Source of the DNA: Chrysopilus asiliformis
Taxonomy: Eukaryota; Arthropoda; Insecta; Diptera; Rhagionidae
DNA: 64,000 bases
Direction of reading: 5' to 3'
Assembly (NCBI GenBank): GCA_964034945.1
Contig: OZ035960.1
Span: 46,355,002 to 46,419,001, forward strand
The notes beneath the pieces are model-generated. The model was not told where the DNA came from. It ran no database searches and saw only the letters and a program-made list of their open reading frames with translations. Of the stretch, positions 11,185 through 23,790 are shown one piece after another. The stretch's first letter is position 1; each line of letters begins with the position of its first letter. The position numbers and the translations under genes are program-made.

Positions 11185-11575
11185 ACAGATATAAAATGAA
11201 AACATAAGAAAAGCTACAATTACCAGGGCCCAATCGTTAAATACCCTATAAGATGATAGACAAAATGTTTATTTAAAAAAATCCATTTGTTTAGGAGGGG
11301 GAAAAAGAATGGTCCGATTACATTTTGATGTGTGGAACGGTTATGTTCAAACCGGTTTTACCTTTATAAATTTTTCAATACGACTCACCGTTTTTGAGAA
11401 AGTTGCAAAAAACTGTTTCGTTTGTATGGAAAAGTGGGCAAGGAATGGTCCGATATTGTCCGTTCAAGAACCTAGCCGAGCCATTTACGAGAAACGCAAC
11501 TATACAGTTTTCAGGTCTCTAGCTCAATCCTTTCGAAAGTTATGGTGTTCACACCACTGGCTTTGACGGAATATT
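11185..11575 (-). repeat. Repeat family 1, copy C (fragment)
   Basis: On the minus strand it carries the family-1 tail, a tandem unit with GGACCATTCT and the GAAAGGATTGAGCTAGAGAC block. The frame 11309-11566 on the + strand lies wholly in the repeat and is not a gene. Confidence 0.65.
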
Positions 11576-11587
11576 GATTCACCTATA

Positions 11588-12416
11588 CAGTAATCCCTCG
11601 AACTGCGCGGTTTCGGACTGCGCGGTTTCGCAACTGCGCGGTTAAGTTTTTAATACCAAAATTTCGTAGTGTGCTGTAAAAATTTCGCAGCTGCGCGGTT
11701 TTTTTTATAATTTCCGTATAAAAAACATGTTCTGAACATATATTTTGGTGGATCCCCGACAAGAAGGAATCAGCTGGTAATTTGATATCTTCGTACATAT
11801 TTAGTAATTTCGTACTTATTTAGTGTTTATATTTAGTGGAAATTGTGACATTAGGTAAGGCAATTGGTGGGGACGAATTTGAAGATTTAGAGTCAGAAGA
11901 TATCATGGAAGTCCTTGCAAGCAATGAAGAACATATGACTGCTAACGATATTTTGACACAGTTCGGCGATAATTATAGCGACGAAAATGATGAAAATGGA
12001 GTTATAGAGATTATAAGAAAGAAAAACCTTACGCACGAAAAACTGACAAATTTTTTAATGCTTGGTAGTCAACTTTAATAAGAAGCTCTTAATATGGACC
12101 CTTATATGGAACGTGCCTTAAAATTTTGGTGAAATTTGACAGCCGCTTTAGCCCCATACGCAGAAATGCATAATGAAAAACAAAAATCGGGTAATCAATC
12201 ACTAATTTTTCAAAAAGATTAGTAATACATATCATATCTTTGTATTACTTTAAATATGTCGTTAAATAAAAACTTATTTCTATTTTTCTTTTGAATTTTT
12301 CTAATATCTGGGACCTAACCCCAATATTTCATACAAAGTAGGGTTCACAGTGCGCGGTTTCGGATTGCGCGCTCTTTTTGTGGAACGTATCTACCGCGCA
12401 GTTCGAGGGATTACTG
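11588..12416 (+). mobile_element. Tigger/pogo-like element, internally deleted, with transposase remains
   Basis: The ends match the element at 7659 (CAGTAATCCCTCGAACTGCG / CGCAGTTCGAGGGATTACTG) and both sides are TA. The 829-bp element keeps a fragment of transposase coding sequence (11836-12190), so it links the short MITE at 7659 to a pogo/Tigger-type parent. Confidence 0.8.
11836..12190 (+). pseudogene. C-terminal remnant of a Tigger/pogo-type transposase
   Basis: The frame 11836-12078 encodes 80 residues rich in acidic residues (DEFEDLESEDIMEVLASNEE, then LTQFGDNYSDENDENG) and KKNLTHEKLTNFLML, like the acidic C-terminal tail of Tigger transposases. Past its stop, shifted frames read MDPYMERALKF and LAPYAEMHNEKQK, resembling the last residues of that family. 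The catalytic core is missing. Assignment rests on the tail pattern plus the Tigger-style ends of the host element. Confidence 0.55.
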
Positions 12417-12536
12417 TATATGGAAAGGGTCTTTCAACAAGGACATAACAATTTTGTTTTTTAATAAAAACGAACCCTAAAACTATTTTTATGATCTGGC
12501 AATGCTAAAACGTCAGTCAAGGTTTGCATTTTTATC

Positions 12537-12910
12537 ATGGTGAAGTTCACGAACGAGCAACGTTTGGAAATTACTAAAACTTACTACCGAAATTCTGAGT
12601 CGGAGGTCGCAATCGTGTAATCTCGAGAAAAGGTCCGGTCGAATGGCCACCTCGCTCATGCGATTTAATGCCGTTGGATTTATTTTTATGGGGTTATGTT
12701 AAGTCTTTGGTTTATGCCAACAAGCCAACAACGTTAGAGGAGCTCAGGAACAATATTGAACGCGAAATTGCCAACGTTCCGGCCGATATGTGTAGAAGAG
12801 TGGTGGAAAATTGGCTCCAAAGAATCAATCAGCAAACGTACTCGCGGTGGTCATATGAACGACATGGAATTTCATACTTAAATGTAACATGTCCACTACA
12901 CCTGGAATAA
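12537..12910 (+). pseudogene. Internally deleted IS630/Tc1/mariner-superfamily transposase
   Basis: An N-terminal fragment starts at the ATG at 12537 (MVKFTNEQRLEITKTYYRNS) and hits a stop at 12618. A C-terminal fragment in a different frame starts at about 12632 (GPVEWPPRSCDLMPLDLFLW, GYVKSLVYANKPTTLEELRN, ENWLQRIN) and stops at 12908. The WPPRSxDLxPLDxFLWGYVK block is the third-catalytic-residue region of the mariner-related insect transposases. The middle, with the first two catalytic Asp residues, has been deleted. I could not define the terminal repeats; the element starts close to the right end of the Tigger-like element at 12416. Confidence 0.8.
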
Positions 12911-15550
12911 ATTTCAGCCCCCGATACATGCTACCGTAAATTTTAAAAAAATTGGTTCATTTAAATCTACCGAATTTCCAAAGTCGTTTTTGCGAAAATC
13001 GTAAAGGTCTAATATTTCCTAGAGTAAGTAATACTCAGCTCAAATTTCAAAATTTTAGATATCTTAGATATGAGTCATTTGCCCTAAAGTTTTTTGGGAG
13101 ACGATGATTCTTGTATAGGAATTAAAATTTCAATTATCGATAAATGTAATTAGGAGTGCGATTCAAAAATTATCTCATGACCTCATATAGCATTTCCACG
13201 AAGGTTTCTCCGACAAGTTGAACGATCGAGGCATTTAATAGAAAATAATTAGGTCTTCGATTTTAAGTCTTCAATTAACCAAATAAAACTGGAAATTTAT
13301 AAGAGCTTATCTAAATAATTTACCCACCGCTAAATGGAATCTGATGAAATCTATTTACCTATCTTATCAGACATTAACTCATAAACTCATGTTCACATGA
13401 GCGATACCTGTCCGAAAGCTATCATCTTTTCCTTAGGTCTTCACCGAAATCTGAGTAAATTTATATGTACGAGCTCTGAGGTAATCTGAATATCTAATTA
13501 AATCGTCATAAAGTCATGCATATTAATTTAAGATCATCCCTAGTCTCATATTCACTTTTAGAACGCCCTTTCACATATTGTACAGAAAAACTATAGGCAC
13601 TAGTCTATACACATCAAACATACATGTGCTGTGTACATATGTTTATGCATATCATCATCTATCTGACCATTGCTTACAAAATAATATCAGTAAAAAATTG
13701 CCAACATTACAATACCTGCGTAATTCTTTAGATAAAAGATGAAAAATGTTCAGCTATTTCATAGCAGAAAGAAGAGATCCAAAAGAAAAGACGAAATTAT
13801 AAATCGGTTTTAATTACCGATTGCTGACCTGTACGTACTCGTATTATATACGTATCTGGAATATGTGCGTCTGTACACTTTGTTGTAGGTAGTATGCCTC
13901 TGCATTTTCTTCATTTACTTGATTGTAGATTAACATGTAATTAAAAATCTGAATGCGCTAATTAGCCATCGTTCAAGTCATAATAACAAAATGTTGAAAA
14001 TCACGATCGGGTCGGTTTCTTTTGTTTTCCTTTTCGATGTGCGCGCATAAAAATTCTAACGCATGCTCAATCGTATGGAAAATTTAAAACATTTTCCACA
14101 TTTCATAGAAGGTTTATTTTCGGTCAATCGAGAAGTATGGAATTGTCAACTAATTTTTAATTAATGGACCTTTCATACTAAAAATTCAACTACATTTTAT
14201 TAACGTTGGCAACAAATGAACAATCGGGGAAAATCCAGGAAGGTCAATCGCTTTTTGTCCGAAAAATATAGCTTTATCCACCTAGCGGTGAGATGATACC
14301 TGTCTTGCATAATTAAACCTCATACGCTCAGTAAAAAAAGTTTGCCAATTGTAGTCAATTTTTTAGTCAAGTGAACTTTCGCGGGACTCTGGCGAACAAA
14401 GTTCATTTGCAGTTGGTGATAAGAAGTTACAATGCCTTACAACGTTTTACACCTACTCCAGCTGAAGTTTCAGCAACCCCAAGAAAAATTTACACCATGT
14501 GTGCTGCAACCAGAAATGTAGTATTCCTTGTCCAGTTGTATTAACCTTATAATAGATGTACACTTTACTTACTCCAGTTGAACTTACACCTTGCATCGTT
14601 GAATAAAAGAAAACCAATCGACTTCCACAGGTGAACTGTTTACCTGTTGAAGTCGATTCGTTCACAAAATTTTTGCATATTATTTTCAATAAAATTTAAT
14701 ATGTTGGAACTTAGGGCACAGCGAGGTGCCAAACGTCCTTCTTGCATGCTGGTGAAGGCCAGCGATCCGATGGGTGGACCCGATCGGTGAATACTTAACT
14801 TAACGTGAAAAATGGAAAAGGCATCTATCCGTGCCAAGAAGGATAGTTGCCCAAGGTACGGATTGACTCTAAAATTTGCCATTATCTAGTATTTTAAGAT
14901 CTATCATTTTCATAGTATACAACATAAAAAAATGGTGAAAAAATGCGAAATTCGGTAATGTAATTCTGTAAAAAAATCTGGCGCAGGGTTTTTAACGGCG
15001 CATTTTTGAAAATCCATTATTATTTATCATCATTTCTTTTCAAGATATTCTAATTAGAAATGTGAAATTTTTACTTTAGATTTTGTCTTGCAAACTAAGG
15101 GGCCATTTAGATTTGACAGTTTATTCGGCGAATTTTACACTGTAACACCAAATAAATTCCATTTCTGAAAATTGAAATTTATTTGGAATTTATCACAATT
15201 TTTTGGAGTTTTTTTGGAATTTATTTGGAATTTATTACTCGCAAAATAAATTTTGGAAAAATCACAAATATAAACGGTTCCTAACAGTATACTTCTTTTT
15301 TAATTTTACTAGATTTCGTTTGCAGCTAATGTTGAAAAAAATCATGAACACTATATTGAAAGTTCACTACATCGATCGATATATTGTTTTATGTTTTTTT
15401 TTTAAATTTTCTTCGACCTTTTATTGAGATCAAAAAAAATTTGGCCTAATTACATAATTTTTGAGCAGCTTCGCTAATATTTTTTTGCCATTTCTGATTC
15501 TAAATCTAAAATTTCAAAGGAAAACACACCCCCAAACTTTTCAATACTAA
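12911..15550. other. Intronic stretch without recognised features
   Basis: AT-rich, no coding frame above about 80 codons with protein-like content, no terminal-repeat pairs seen by eye. Confidence 0.5.
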
Positions 15551-15554
15551 TTAA

Positions 15555-15837
15555 CACGTTCGTGACATTTGCTTTTTCAACCTTTTTTACATTTGGCCAC
15601 GGGTGGTAGGGGTGGTACACGACAAAACCACGAGTGGTACACGACAAAAAAGTTACAAAAACTACTTATTAGATACATGTTTCAGTTATTTTACTGACCT
15701 TTTACTTCGCTCTGATATACTTCTTGATAATTTAGAAATAAAAATTTACGTCCACAAAAAAACTACCGCACTATTTACTCGCGCGGTTTTAAAAAACTGT
15801 ACATGTACCACCAGTGGTACACGATGTCACGAACGTG
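15555..15837. mobile_element. TTAA-flanked MITE (piggyBac-like), copy B
   Basis: It has the same termini as copy A, flanked by TTAA at 15551-15554 and 15838-15841. It is 283 bp and includes a TACTTCTTGATAATTT-containing segment missing from copy A. The right 110 bp (ACCGCACTATTTACTCGCGC... to the end) matches copy A closely. Three GTGGTACAC-type motifs are present. Confidence 0.8.
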
Positions 15838-15841
15838 TTAA

Positions 15842-18800
15842 TATCTGAAAAATCTCATTATAGTCAGACTTTTTAGAAACTTGTTTACACTAAAATAGAA
15901 TAAATTTTTTGGGAAATGACTAAAATGGGGAACATATTTCTCGTTTAATATTATTAGTAGGTAGCGCATATTTTCTAAGAAATAAAAGCTTTCTTAACTT
16001 ATATTTAGCACAAGCAATTATAATTTGATGTTAACTCGTACCAGTTCTGTAAAGGCAACGTTTTCAATTAAAAAATACAACTAGTGACCTATTCGTTTGT
16101 CCGATAACGATTTATAGATAAAATGTATGCGACACTTTAAGCATTATGAGAATTTCTTACCTTGGTTGAGGCCCAGTGTTTTTAAGAATTAATTGTATTT
16201 ATCAAATTATAGTTAATATTTTATCCGTTATTTACCCCTACGAGAAAATAGTTTTTCTTAGGCTGAGGGCGATTTAATTATGTGAATAAAATTCATATTT
16301 ATTTTTACTTTCCTCTGCTATAGACAGAGACCGACTCTACAACGGGGGTAGATAGAAAATTTTTGATCAGGGGTGGCTTCATGTAACTTATTTTCGATCG
16401 ACTAAATCCACCCCAGTATGAAATCCATTTTAGACTAAATTATCTGTCGGTCTATCAATCTGTCGGTCTGTCTGTCTACCGGTCTGTCCGTTTTATGTAA
16501 CTTATATAACTCGAGAACGCATTAAGCTGGGCGACTTGAAATTTTTTGCACGTGAGTTTTACAAAAATCGTAGTTTTCTAACAATTTTTGGAAAAGTACC
16601 GTTAGCTATAACGGGTACCTTCCATACAATTATGTTTTTAAAAAATACAGTTTTTAGAAAACCTATCGGAAATCATGCGCTTTTGGGAAAAAATGAATAT
16701 AAAAAAATTTAAAGGATATAATTTTTTTCTACATTTTTTTCTTTAACATTTTTACGTATCTCTAAGCGAGGGCGTACACGTTTCAACTTTCAGTCTTCAG
16801 CATGCCTCAGCCTCACCAAATTGTAGGAAAGAAACGAGTGCGGCACGAGGGGAAAAGTTGCCACTCGAAAAGTGTTCTTCTCGTCTTCTTTTACGCACAC
16901 AAACGAAGTCGCTCGTGTAGCACGTCAGCATGCATGTTTGCGTAATTTCATTGAGGCAGTCGGTGCTTAGCCACCGACTCGTAAACATATCCCAAATAAA
17001 CAAAAATTGAATGCAAATAGTGAAATCCCAATTGCAGGTAGTTTTATTTTTCAGGTAGGTAGGTAAATAACAAAAAAATCAGTCCTTATTCTGCTATTGT
17101 TGGCAGTTTCTATTGTGGCAATTGATGTTGCCTCGGTGCTAGCTAGAAAGGGAATGAGCTGGAAATACAACACATATATGAGACCCATACACACATGAGC
17201 GATCGCTTGTTGTACAAAAGTTTTTCCTACTAAAAAGTGAAGAAGCGTGTACGTCGGAAAGGCATTTTGAGGAATAAAAGTCGCCGCGACGGGAAGACAC
17301 GTCTACGTCAACACTAACAATTCTCAAAAAATTTGAAAAAAATTAAGTTTTTTGATTTTTTTTTCGAAAATTGTGCGTTTTTTGTGAAAAATGGATATAA
17401 CCAAATGCAAATAAAATAAAATTTTCCGCATTTTTTCCTTCAACCCTTGCCCCTAAGCTATGGCTGGAACCTAAGCGGTTTTTACATATCTTTAACGGTT
17501 TTTTTTAGATGTTTGAAAAAATATTTTTTTTTACATATTTTTTCCGAAACTAAATATTGCAGAGGATAGTTTTGTGTTGATCACAACTGATATTTTTTGC
17601 TTATTGTTCAGAAAAATTAATATTATAATAAAAGTTTTTCATACTTAAACATATATTTTCAGTCGATTCTCGATTATTTTCAGTAAAAAAAAATACTTAA
17701 AAAGTGGGAATATTTACGATTTTGTTATTCGCTCCACGATGAGTTCCCACAAGATATTAGAAACATGAAAGACATTCTATTTTTTAAGGTATTTTCAATT
17801 CTACACCAATCAGGCTGATTCGAATTACATCCCAAAAATAATAAATTTGTGTTGACCAAAAATGTGGCGAAAAATTTCATCCAATTCTGAAAAGTAATTT
17901 GAAAGCAATTTTAGAATTTCCAACATTTTAACCAATGGCCGAAATTTAAATTAAATTTCCAATTATTAGAATTAGGGAAAAGTCCCCTTCACTGAAAAAT
18001 CTCTGCGTGACGTTTAAAAATTGTTCTAATTCGCATAAATTCATCAATTGCTTAAATTCAACATTTCATTTGAAGAATTGAGCATTTCTATTTGTGTTTA
18101 ACAACCACCGGAAAATTACATTCGATAAAAAATTACGAAAAAATCTATCGAAAACTGTGTCAGTATTTTTGTGTCTAGCAAAACGAATGGAAAAAAGCAT
18201 ACATGAAATCTTATGTTACTTTGCAAATTAATATTTCCAGTCGTTAAGAATCACAGTTACAAAAATGATCATATAAAGATATTTTGTCCTAATGTGATGG
18301 TCTTTTTTTTTTTTTTGTTGAAGTAATAAAAAGCTTCTGCAATACTCGCAGGCCTACGAAAAAATAAATTCGTAAAATCATTTCGCATTGTAATGTAGAC
18401 TCGCCTTTAGGATGCTAGTTAAATCTTTTGTGGCACATCAGTATAGATACAATTTCTTCGGGCTTAACTCGTGCCTTCAAGTGTGTTTTTTTTTCGATGA
18501 GCTGTGAACAAAAGGTAGCTCAGTTGACGTAAAAAATCAAAATTATTTGGATGTTGTCGGAGATCATTTGAAATTTGACGAAAAAAGGGAGATCTCAATG
18601 ATTTCTCTAGTGGACCGGAAAACGAAAATTGTCACGCAGGCAATTTAAAAATATAGCTTAGCGTTCACTAAAAGTGCATTAGCGCGATCATATGTTGGAA
18701 ATATCTAGTACGATGGTTCGGGTCTTAATAAATAATATCTGAGGAATCGCGACTTTCAAAAATTGCTTAGCCCGGGGTGTATAGGCACGCAACCACACCA

Positions 18801-19090
18801 CACGGTTTGATAGTCCCGATGTTTTTATATGGCATGGCATGGGTCAAGTCGAAATTACTATGATCAGGCAGTAACGGTCCCACTTCCTCCAAAACAGTGA
18901 TCGCAACAGTATCAAAACAACATCAGCACAACATTGGCGATCTTCAGACGCTGCTGCTGATGGTTTCTATTATATATCTTTCGGTCAGATATTTATGAAT
19001 GAAATCCAACATCCAAGGAGATTCATTCGCTCGAAGTGATTCTTGATATGATGTTTGACTCCTACTTTAGTAGCGTCGTGTTCGTTTAAG
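15842..19090. other. Intronic stretch, mostly featureless
   Basis: AT-rich. It holds the microsatellite-bearing fragment at 16370-16640 and slightly GC-richer patches at 16790-16990 and 17100-17330 with short minus-strand frames that do not look coding. Several poly-T runs are present. Confidence 0.5.
16370..16640 (+). repeat. Possible further microsatellite-bearing repeat
   Basis: A CTGTCGGTCTGTCTGTCTAC run (16443-16491) followed by GAACGCATTAAGCTGGGCGACTTGAAATT resembles the core order of families 1 and 2, but the flanks do not match any other copy here. Confidence 0.4.
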
Positions 19091-19412
19091 TTACATAAAT
19101 GAGTGTCCCTCGACAACCACATTCTTATAGTAAGATGCAGTGTATCTCCCCTGGATCTGTTCTCCAGATACGATCGTCAATAGGCGACTAGAATCGCTTG
19201 GTATGTTGACACGCAAGAAGCCTTCAAGGCACCACCAATCGTCCTCCTCAATGGTCTCAGCCAAGATGAACCGAAGCTGCCTATCGGTGGCTGATGCGGT
19301 GGCGGTTTCGGTGTCGATATCGGTGGCGGAGCCTCGCGTCTCATGTTCAAAAGTACTACCTGGAAAGTCTGTTGCGTTGCGAGTCAAAGAAGAAGCCAAA
19401 GTGTTACCGTGA
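19091..19412. other. Overlapping open frames of unknown status
   Basis: A minus-strand frame of 102 codons (MASSLTRNATDFPGSTFE..., ending NVVVEGHSFM) overlaps a plus-strand frame of 90 codons (MYLPWICSPDTIVN...). The region is richer in GC than its surroundings, which lengthens frames by chance. The minus frame has the more protein-like composition (FILAETIEEDDWWCLEGFLR). No family was recognised; it may be a fragment of a retrocopied gene or chance. Confidence 0.2.
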
Positions 19413-20012
19413 ATCTATATATTCAAGTCAATTGTACATCAGTTAAGCGGAAAAATTAGATGGTCAGTGTTACTGCGGGATGAGGGGAAAGTAGAGCCAA
19501 AGAACCCCAGGTGACTTGTCGGTATTTGATTCGAGTCATTCATCTTATTCTGGCTGTGCGAGAGGTGTTTGATCGCCTGCACAGATAATTAATAGATTTT
19601 GTAGAATGAAAATACTGAAAATGATGAAAAAATTAAATTAAATACTAAGGAGTTTATCTTGTAGAACGTTTGCACCGAAAATTGTAACGCTATTAACCAT
19701 TGATTATAACATAAACCGTTCATTCGTTTTGGTTGCTCTGCTGAATTTAAATTTCGTAAGAAATGTAAAAAAAATATCAGATTTTACAGATATATTGTTA
19801 TGAATAAATATATATGAATATTTAAAACATGGAATAATTTTATTGGACTGACTTTCATTTTACAGCGAATTGGGAAAATCATACAAGTGCAATTATGATC
19901 AGCAATAATTTGCTACAGGGGAGGTTTTTTTTTTGCTATCGTACAAAATTGCTTAAAACTTTGCATACAGTTTGTGTTGTTTTAATATTAGTAAAATTAA
20001 AAAAAAACTAGT

Positions 20013-20073
20013 TCTTGCTAGCTGGCTTGCTAGTTGGCTTGCTAGCTGGCTTGCTAGCTGGCTTGCTAGCTAG
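20013..20073. repeat. 12-bp minisatellite (GCTTGCTAGCTG)
   Basis: About five tandem copies of GCTTGCTAGCTG with one T-for-C variant. Each unit contains the palindrome GCTAGC. Confidence 0.88.
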
Positions 20074-20594
20074 AATTTTTCTTCCGTCAAAGATTCAAAA
20101 AAAAACTGACCGATTTTATACAAAAACTGGAATGTTTCCAAAAATCAGTTAAAGATTTTTAAATTCTTTGAAACTTAGAGCAGTTTGAACATAAACCCAC
20201 AGTTATTTGCGATTTCCTCGAAGACGGTGCATCGTATTGAACAAATTATTTACACAGAAATAATGTGAAATACTTCGTAACTTTTCCATACATGAGCCGT
20301 TTCAAAAAATTTCGGAGCAAAATATTACTTTGATTACATAATGTTATTACGAAAAATTTATATAAGAACTAGCTTTGCAGTCCTATCCCATCAATACACA
20401 ATTTAAAAAAAAACTGGTGTGGTAGATTTTAGCTAGTACGAAGTTCCCTTGAGGACGAAATTCCTTTGAGGACGAAATTCCCTTGCCTCTAGTGATGAAT
20501 ACAAGATCGAAATCGCTTCAGTGTTTTAACAAAAATCACAGGTTAGGAATATGAATAAATTTCACAGGGAATATGAACAAACGGAACAAATATA

Positions 20595-22150
20595 CAGCCT
20601 TGGCCAAAAGTATTGAGCACCCATGATATATGGCAAAATAATCGTTATATTTAGATGGAGTCAAATAAAAATAGTTTTAGTAGAAGTTAATCGTTTATTG
20701 TATGATAAAAATTTAATATTTTGTAGGGCCACCCTTCGCCTTTATAACGGCAGCGACCCTCTTAAGCATGGATGCGACGAGTTTCTTACATTCATCGCTG
20801 CTTATCGCGCTCCACTCTTCTTGGAGGTGCCTTTTTAAATCTTCTTTTGACGAAATTTGATGTGCCCGCACCTTACGCTTTAGTATAGCCCATAAATGTT
20901 CTATGGGGTTTAAATCCGGAGACTGCGAGGGCCACTCTAAAACATCGACGCAATTTTCTTCAAACCAATTCTTTGTTTCGGTGGATTTATGGCATAGTGC
21001 GTTGTCTTGCTGACACTTTACGCCATCTATGTTTGTATCTCCAAAAATGCATGAAAACGACGCCATAAGTGTAGTTTTGAGCAAATCTATGTATTTTTTG
21101 GAGTTCATTTTGCCTTCACATACGAACATTTCACCAACTCCAGATCCAGCCATGCAACCCCAAACCATTATACTGCCACCCCCGTATTTTACGGTTGGTA
21201 CAACACATTCGACATTATACTCTTCGCCTATTCGGCGGCGGACATACGATGCACCGGGTGTCCTGAAAACCTAAAAAATAATGAAAAAATATGATTTGTA
21301 AACCGTTGGATTTTACTACACTACACATATTTATCGGGTCGAAAATAATGATTTTCTACAGAAAAAGGAATTATTTTACTCATCTGAAAGTTTGATTCGT
21401 CCGACCATAGAATATTTGACCAATCTTGCTCAGTTAAACTTTTGTGTTTTAGAGCCCATTGGAAGTGAGCCTTTTTGTTTTTTTCGGAAAGCCACGGCTT
21501 CTTCCTGGCTTTGCAGCCTTTTAGACCAGCTTTCTGCAGTCTTCTTCGTGTCGTCCTGGCAGATATTGGCTTTTTAATTGTTACTGAAAAATCAGAAGCG
21601 AGCTCGAAAGACGTTTTTCTCCTATTTTTCAGTGAATCCTTTACTAATATTCTGTCTTCACGATCTATAGTAAGTCGTTTTCGTCCAGATCTGTGTCTAT
21701 TTTTATGCGATACAGTCTTCTCGAACCGTTCGATAACATATTGCACAGTTCGGCGCGAACATTTAACGGTTTTAGAAATTTCCACTTGGGACTTGCCTTG
21801 CTGCTTCAAAAGTTGAATTTCTACCCGCTGTTGCAATGTCAGTTCTCTTTTTTTCGCCATATTTACATTAAAATATTTAATTTATTGAAAAAAAATCACT
21901 TCAAGGCACTACACAACTGTATGTCTTCACAGCGAGCTGAGAAAGCGAACTAATCGGATATCAAAAAACACCACAAAAGCAAATTTTTAAGGTTCTAGAT
22001 GTTTTGTTACTAACCAGCCACTTGACTATTGTTTAAATTTTATTTTTTAGATGCCGACAAAACTTTAATAAACAATTCGATTGATTTGGAGCATCAGATT
22101 TTGTATATTAGTAAAATTTACAGGGTGCTCAATACTTTTGGCCAAGGCTG
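20595..22150 (-). mobile_element. Tc1-like DNA transposon, near-complete (1556 bp)
   Basis: The element is bounded by terminal inverted repeats beginning CAGCCTTGGCCAAAAGTATT (28 bp or so, continuing into GAGCACCC) and flanked by TA on both sides (20593-20594 and 22151-22152), the Tc1/mariner target duplication. A Tc1-type transposase lies on the minus strand between them. The two ends match closely and the catalytic residues are intact, so insertion is recent compared with the other elements in this window. Confidence 0.96.
20713..21860 (-). CDS. Tc1-family DD34E transposase, interrupted by a 109-bp intron-like block
   Basis: Cut-and-paste transposase. The start is the ATG at 21860 (MAKKRELTLQQR). 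Residues 1-110 hold the paired-like helix-turn-helix region, including CSRRTVQYVIERF and a GRPR-like SGRKRL. The first catalytic Asp is residue 154 in ILWSDES. After an interruption the frame resumes as TPGASYVRRRIGEEYN, then GGGSIMVWGC, the second Asp in QQDNALCHKS and the Glu in SPDLNPIEHLW; I count 34 residues between Asp and Glu, i.e. DD34E. The stop is at 20713-20715. The block 21271-21379 starts GTAAAA and ends TTTTTTAG on the coding strand, like a short intron, but exact removal leaves the exons one base out of frame (phase 1 donor, phase 0 acceptor). Either it is not spliced, or a one-base change sits nearby. Apart from that the protein looks intact. Confidence 0.93.
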
Positions 22151-22386
22151 TATATAATTAAAAAAAAAGACACGTGGATCAAAAAAATGTACTAAAAAAG
22201 GAAAAATAAATTTTTGAACGTTGTGTATCAGAAATAAAAGCGAGAAAAATATGTTTTTATTACAAAAAATATGTTCTTTTTAACATTTTTTTAATAAAAG
22301 CCTGTTTAAAAAAAATGATTTTTTCCGAAGTTTGGAAAATTAATTTATCACACGTTGGATACTTATTTATACAACATGGCACCTAA

Positions 22387-23026
22387 AGCCGCGGTCACAC
22401 GACGCTGTTTTGCCTGCCGCTGGCTGCTGTTGGTTAGTTGCGCTGGCTAGTAGCAACAGCAGCCAGCGTACTAAAAGGGTTCACATGATTTATACTTTAG
22501 TAGCGCTGGCTAGTAGCAAAACAGTGGTTTGACATTTGAATCTGGGAGATTTTCATGAAGGATTCTGTCCAGTGCCGTATTTTTTACATCTCTTTTTTAA
22601 GTAACACGCTGAAGAAGCATCCCATAAATATTCGTATTTTTGATACACTTCGAAAAATTTTAATATTTGGTCTGTGTTCCACTTTGCTTCCATGATACCG
22701 TGATATGATTTTCTTTTCTATAATAAACCACAAATTTAAATAAATACACGTAAAATAACAACTTACAATAACAATCTTTACCACTTATCAGACGCTGGCA
22801 AATGTTTACAAAAGACTTTTGACAGCTCAGAAACTATGTGACAAGGTCACGTGATCCCTAGTAGCGCTGGCAAAGTAGAACGGTCTCTATTTCACTAGCG
22901 CTGCTAAAATCATTACGCTGCTGCTGGTAATAGCAACGCACTAGGGTTCACACGGTGCTGCTGAAACGGCTGCTAACAGCCAAACAGCCACTAGCGCTGG
23001 TAAAACAGAGTCGTGTGACCGCCGCA
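22387..23026. mobile_element. PIF/Harbinger-like MITE (GCGGTCACACGAC termini)
   Basis: Termini AGCCGCGGTCACACGAC / GTCGTGTGACCGCCGCA are flanked by TAA (22384-22386, 23027-23029), a TWA-type 3-bp target duplication. Subterminal CTGGCTGCTGTTG and AGTAGCAACAGCAGCCAGCG motifs and TAGCGCTGGCTAGTAGCAA recur in both halves. The 640-bp element is non-coding apart from spurious short frames. Confidence 0.7.
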
Positions 23027-23241
23027 TAACAGCCGAAATTTTGCTTTTTTTAGGTTTGCGTATATCTATATTGTATTGTCGCTGAAGTTACGAATGTGTG
23101 CAAAAATTAAAGTCAGTGGAATATGTGAAACTGTTTCAAAATTCGGTTACAAGATTTGACCCTAACAAACAGGCATACAGACGAAAAAGTAAGCTAAATA
23201 AAAGTTTTAAAAACAAACAGTATACTCTATATCATTCTTCA

Positions 23242-23462
23242 CACAGAGAAAAGGGGTAAATCTAACTATTTTAGAATGGGGAATCTTGACTATCACTAAA
23301 ATTGTTAATTTAAATTATAAAATAGTCAAAATCAGATCTTTTGAAAAAAAATTCAACGATTTTGTGGTTAAATTGTCTATTTTTGTAATTGAAATTAACT
23401 ATTTTAGTAATAGTCACAATTCCACATTATAAAATAGTTAGATTTACTAATTTTTTTCTGTG
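23242..23462. mobile_element. AGAGAAAA-type inverted-repeat element, copy 1
   Basis: This 221-bp foldback is CACAGAGAAAAGGGGTAAAT at the left and ATTTACTAATTTTTTTCTGT at the right, with AACTATTTTAGAATGGGGAAT matched by an inverted copy in the right arm. It shares the arms and the middle TTTTTGTAATTGAAATTAACT with 61570-62013. It is non-coding. Confidence 0.6.
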
Positions 23463-23790
23463 CGTCTCCATCATACTCTGAATATAAGGCCAAAGTCTGA
23501 TTAAAATCGGCTCAGGCGTTTTTCAGAAATTTCGTCACAAAAAACTCACTATAATATTAAAAAGTTTGGAATAAACTGAGAATGAATTAAGAAACAGAGT
23601 CACTGTGAAGAAAGAAATTGTAAATATCTTTATTAACTTTATTTTACTCTAAAAATGAGTAACAAAATTTAGAAAAAATTAAAATATTTATAAAAAATGG
23701 AAAATTTGTTGGCACTTTTCTAGGAAAATGAAAAAGACACCTTTTTTTTAAATTTTACTACGTTTTTGAAATAATAAAGATTATTTGGTA

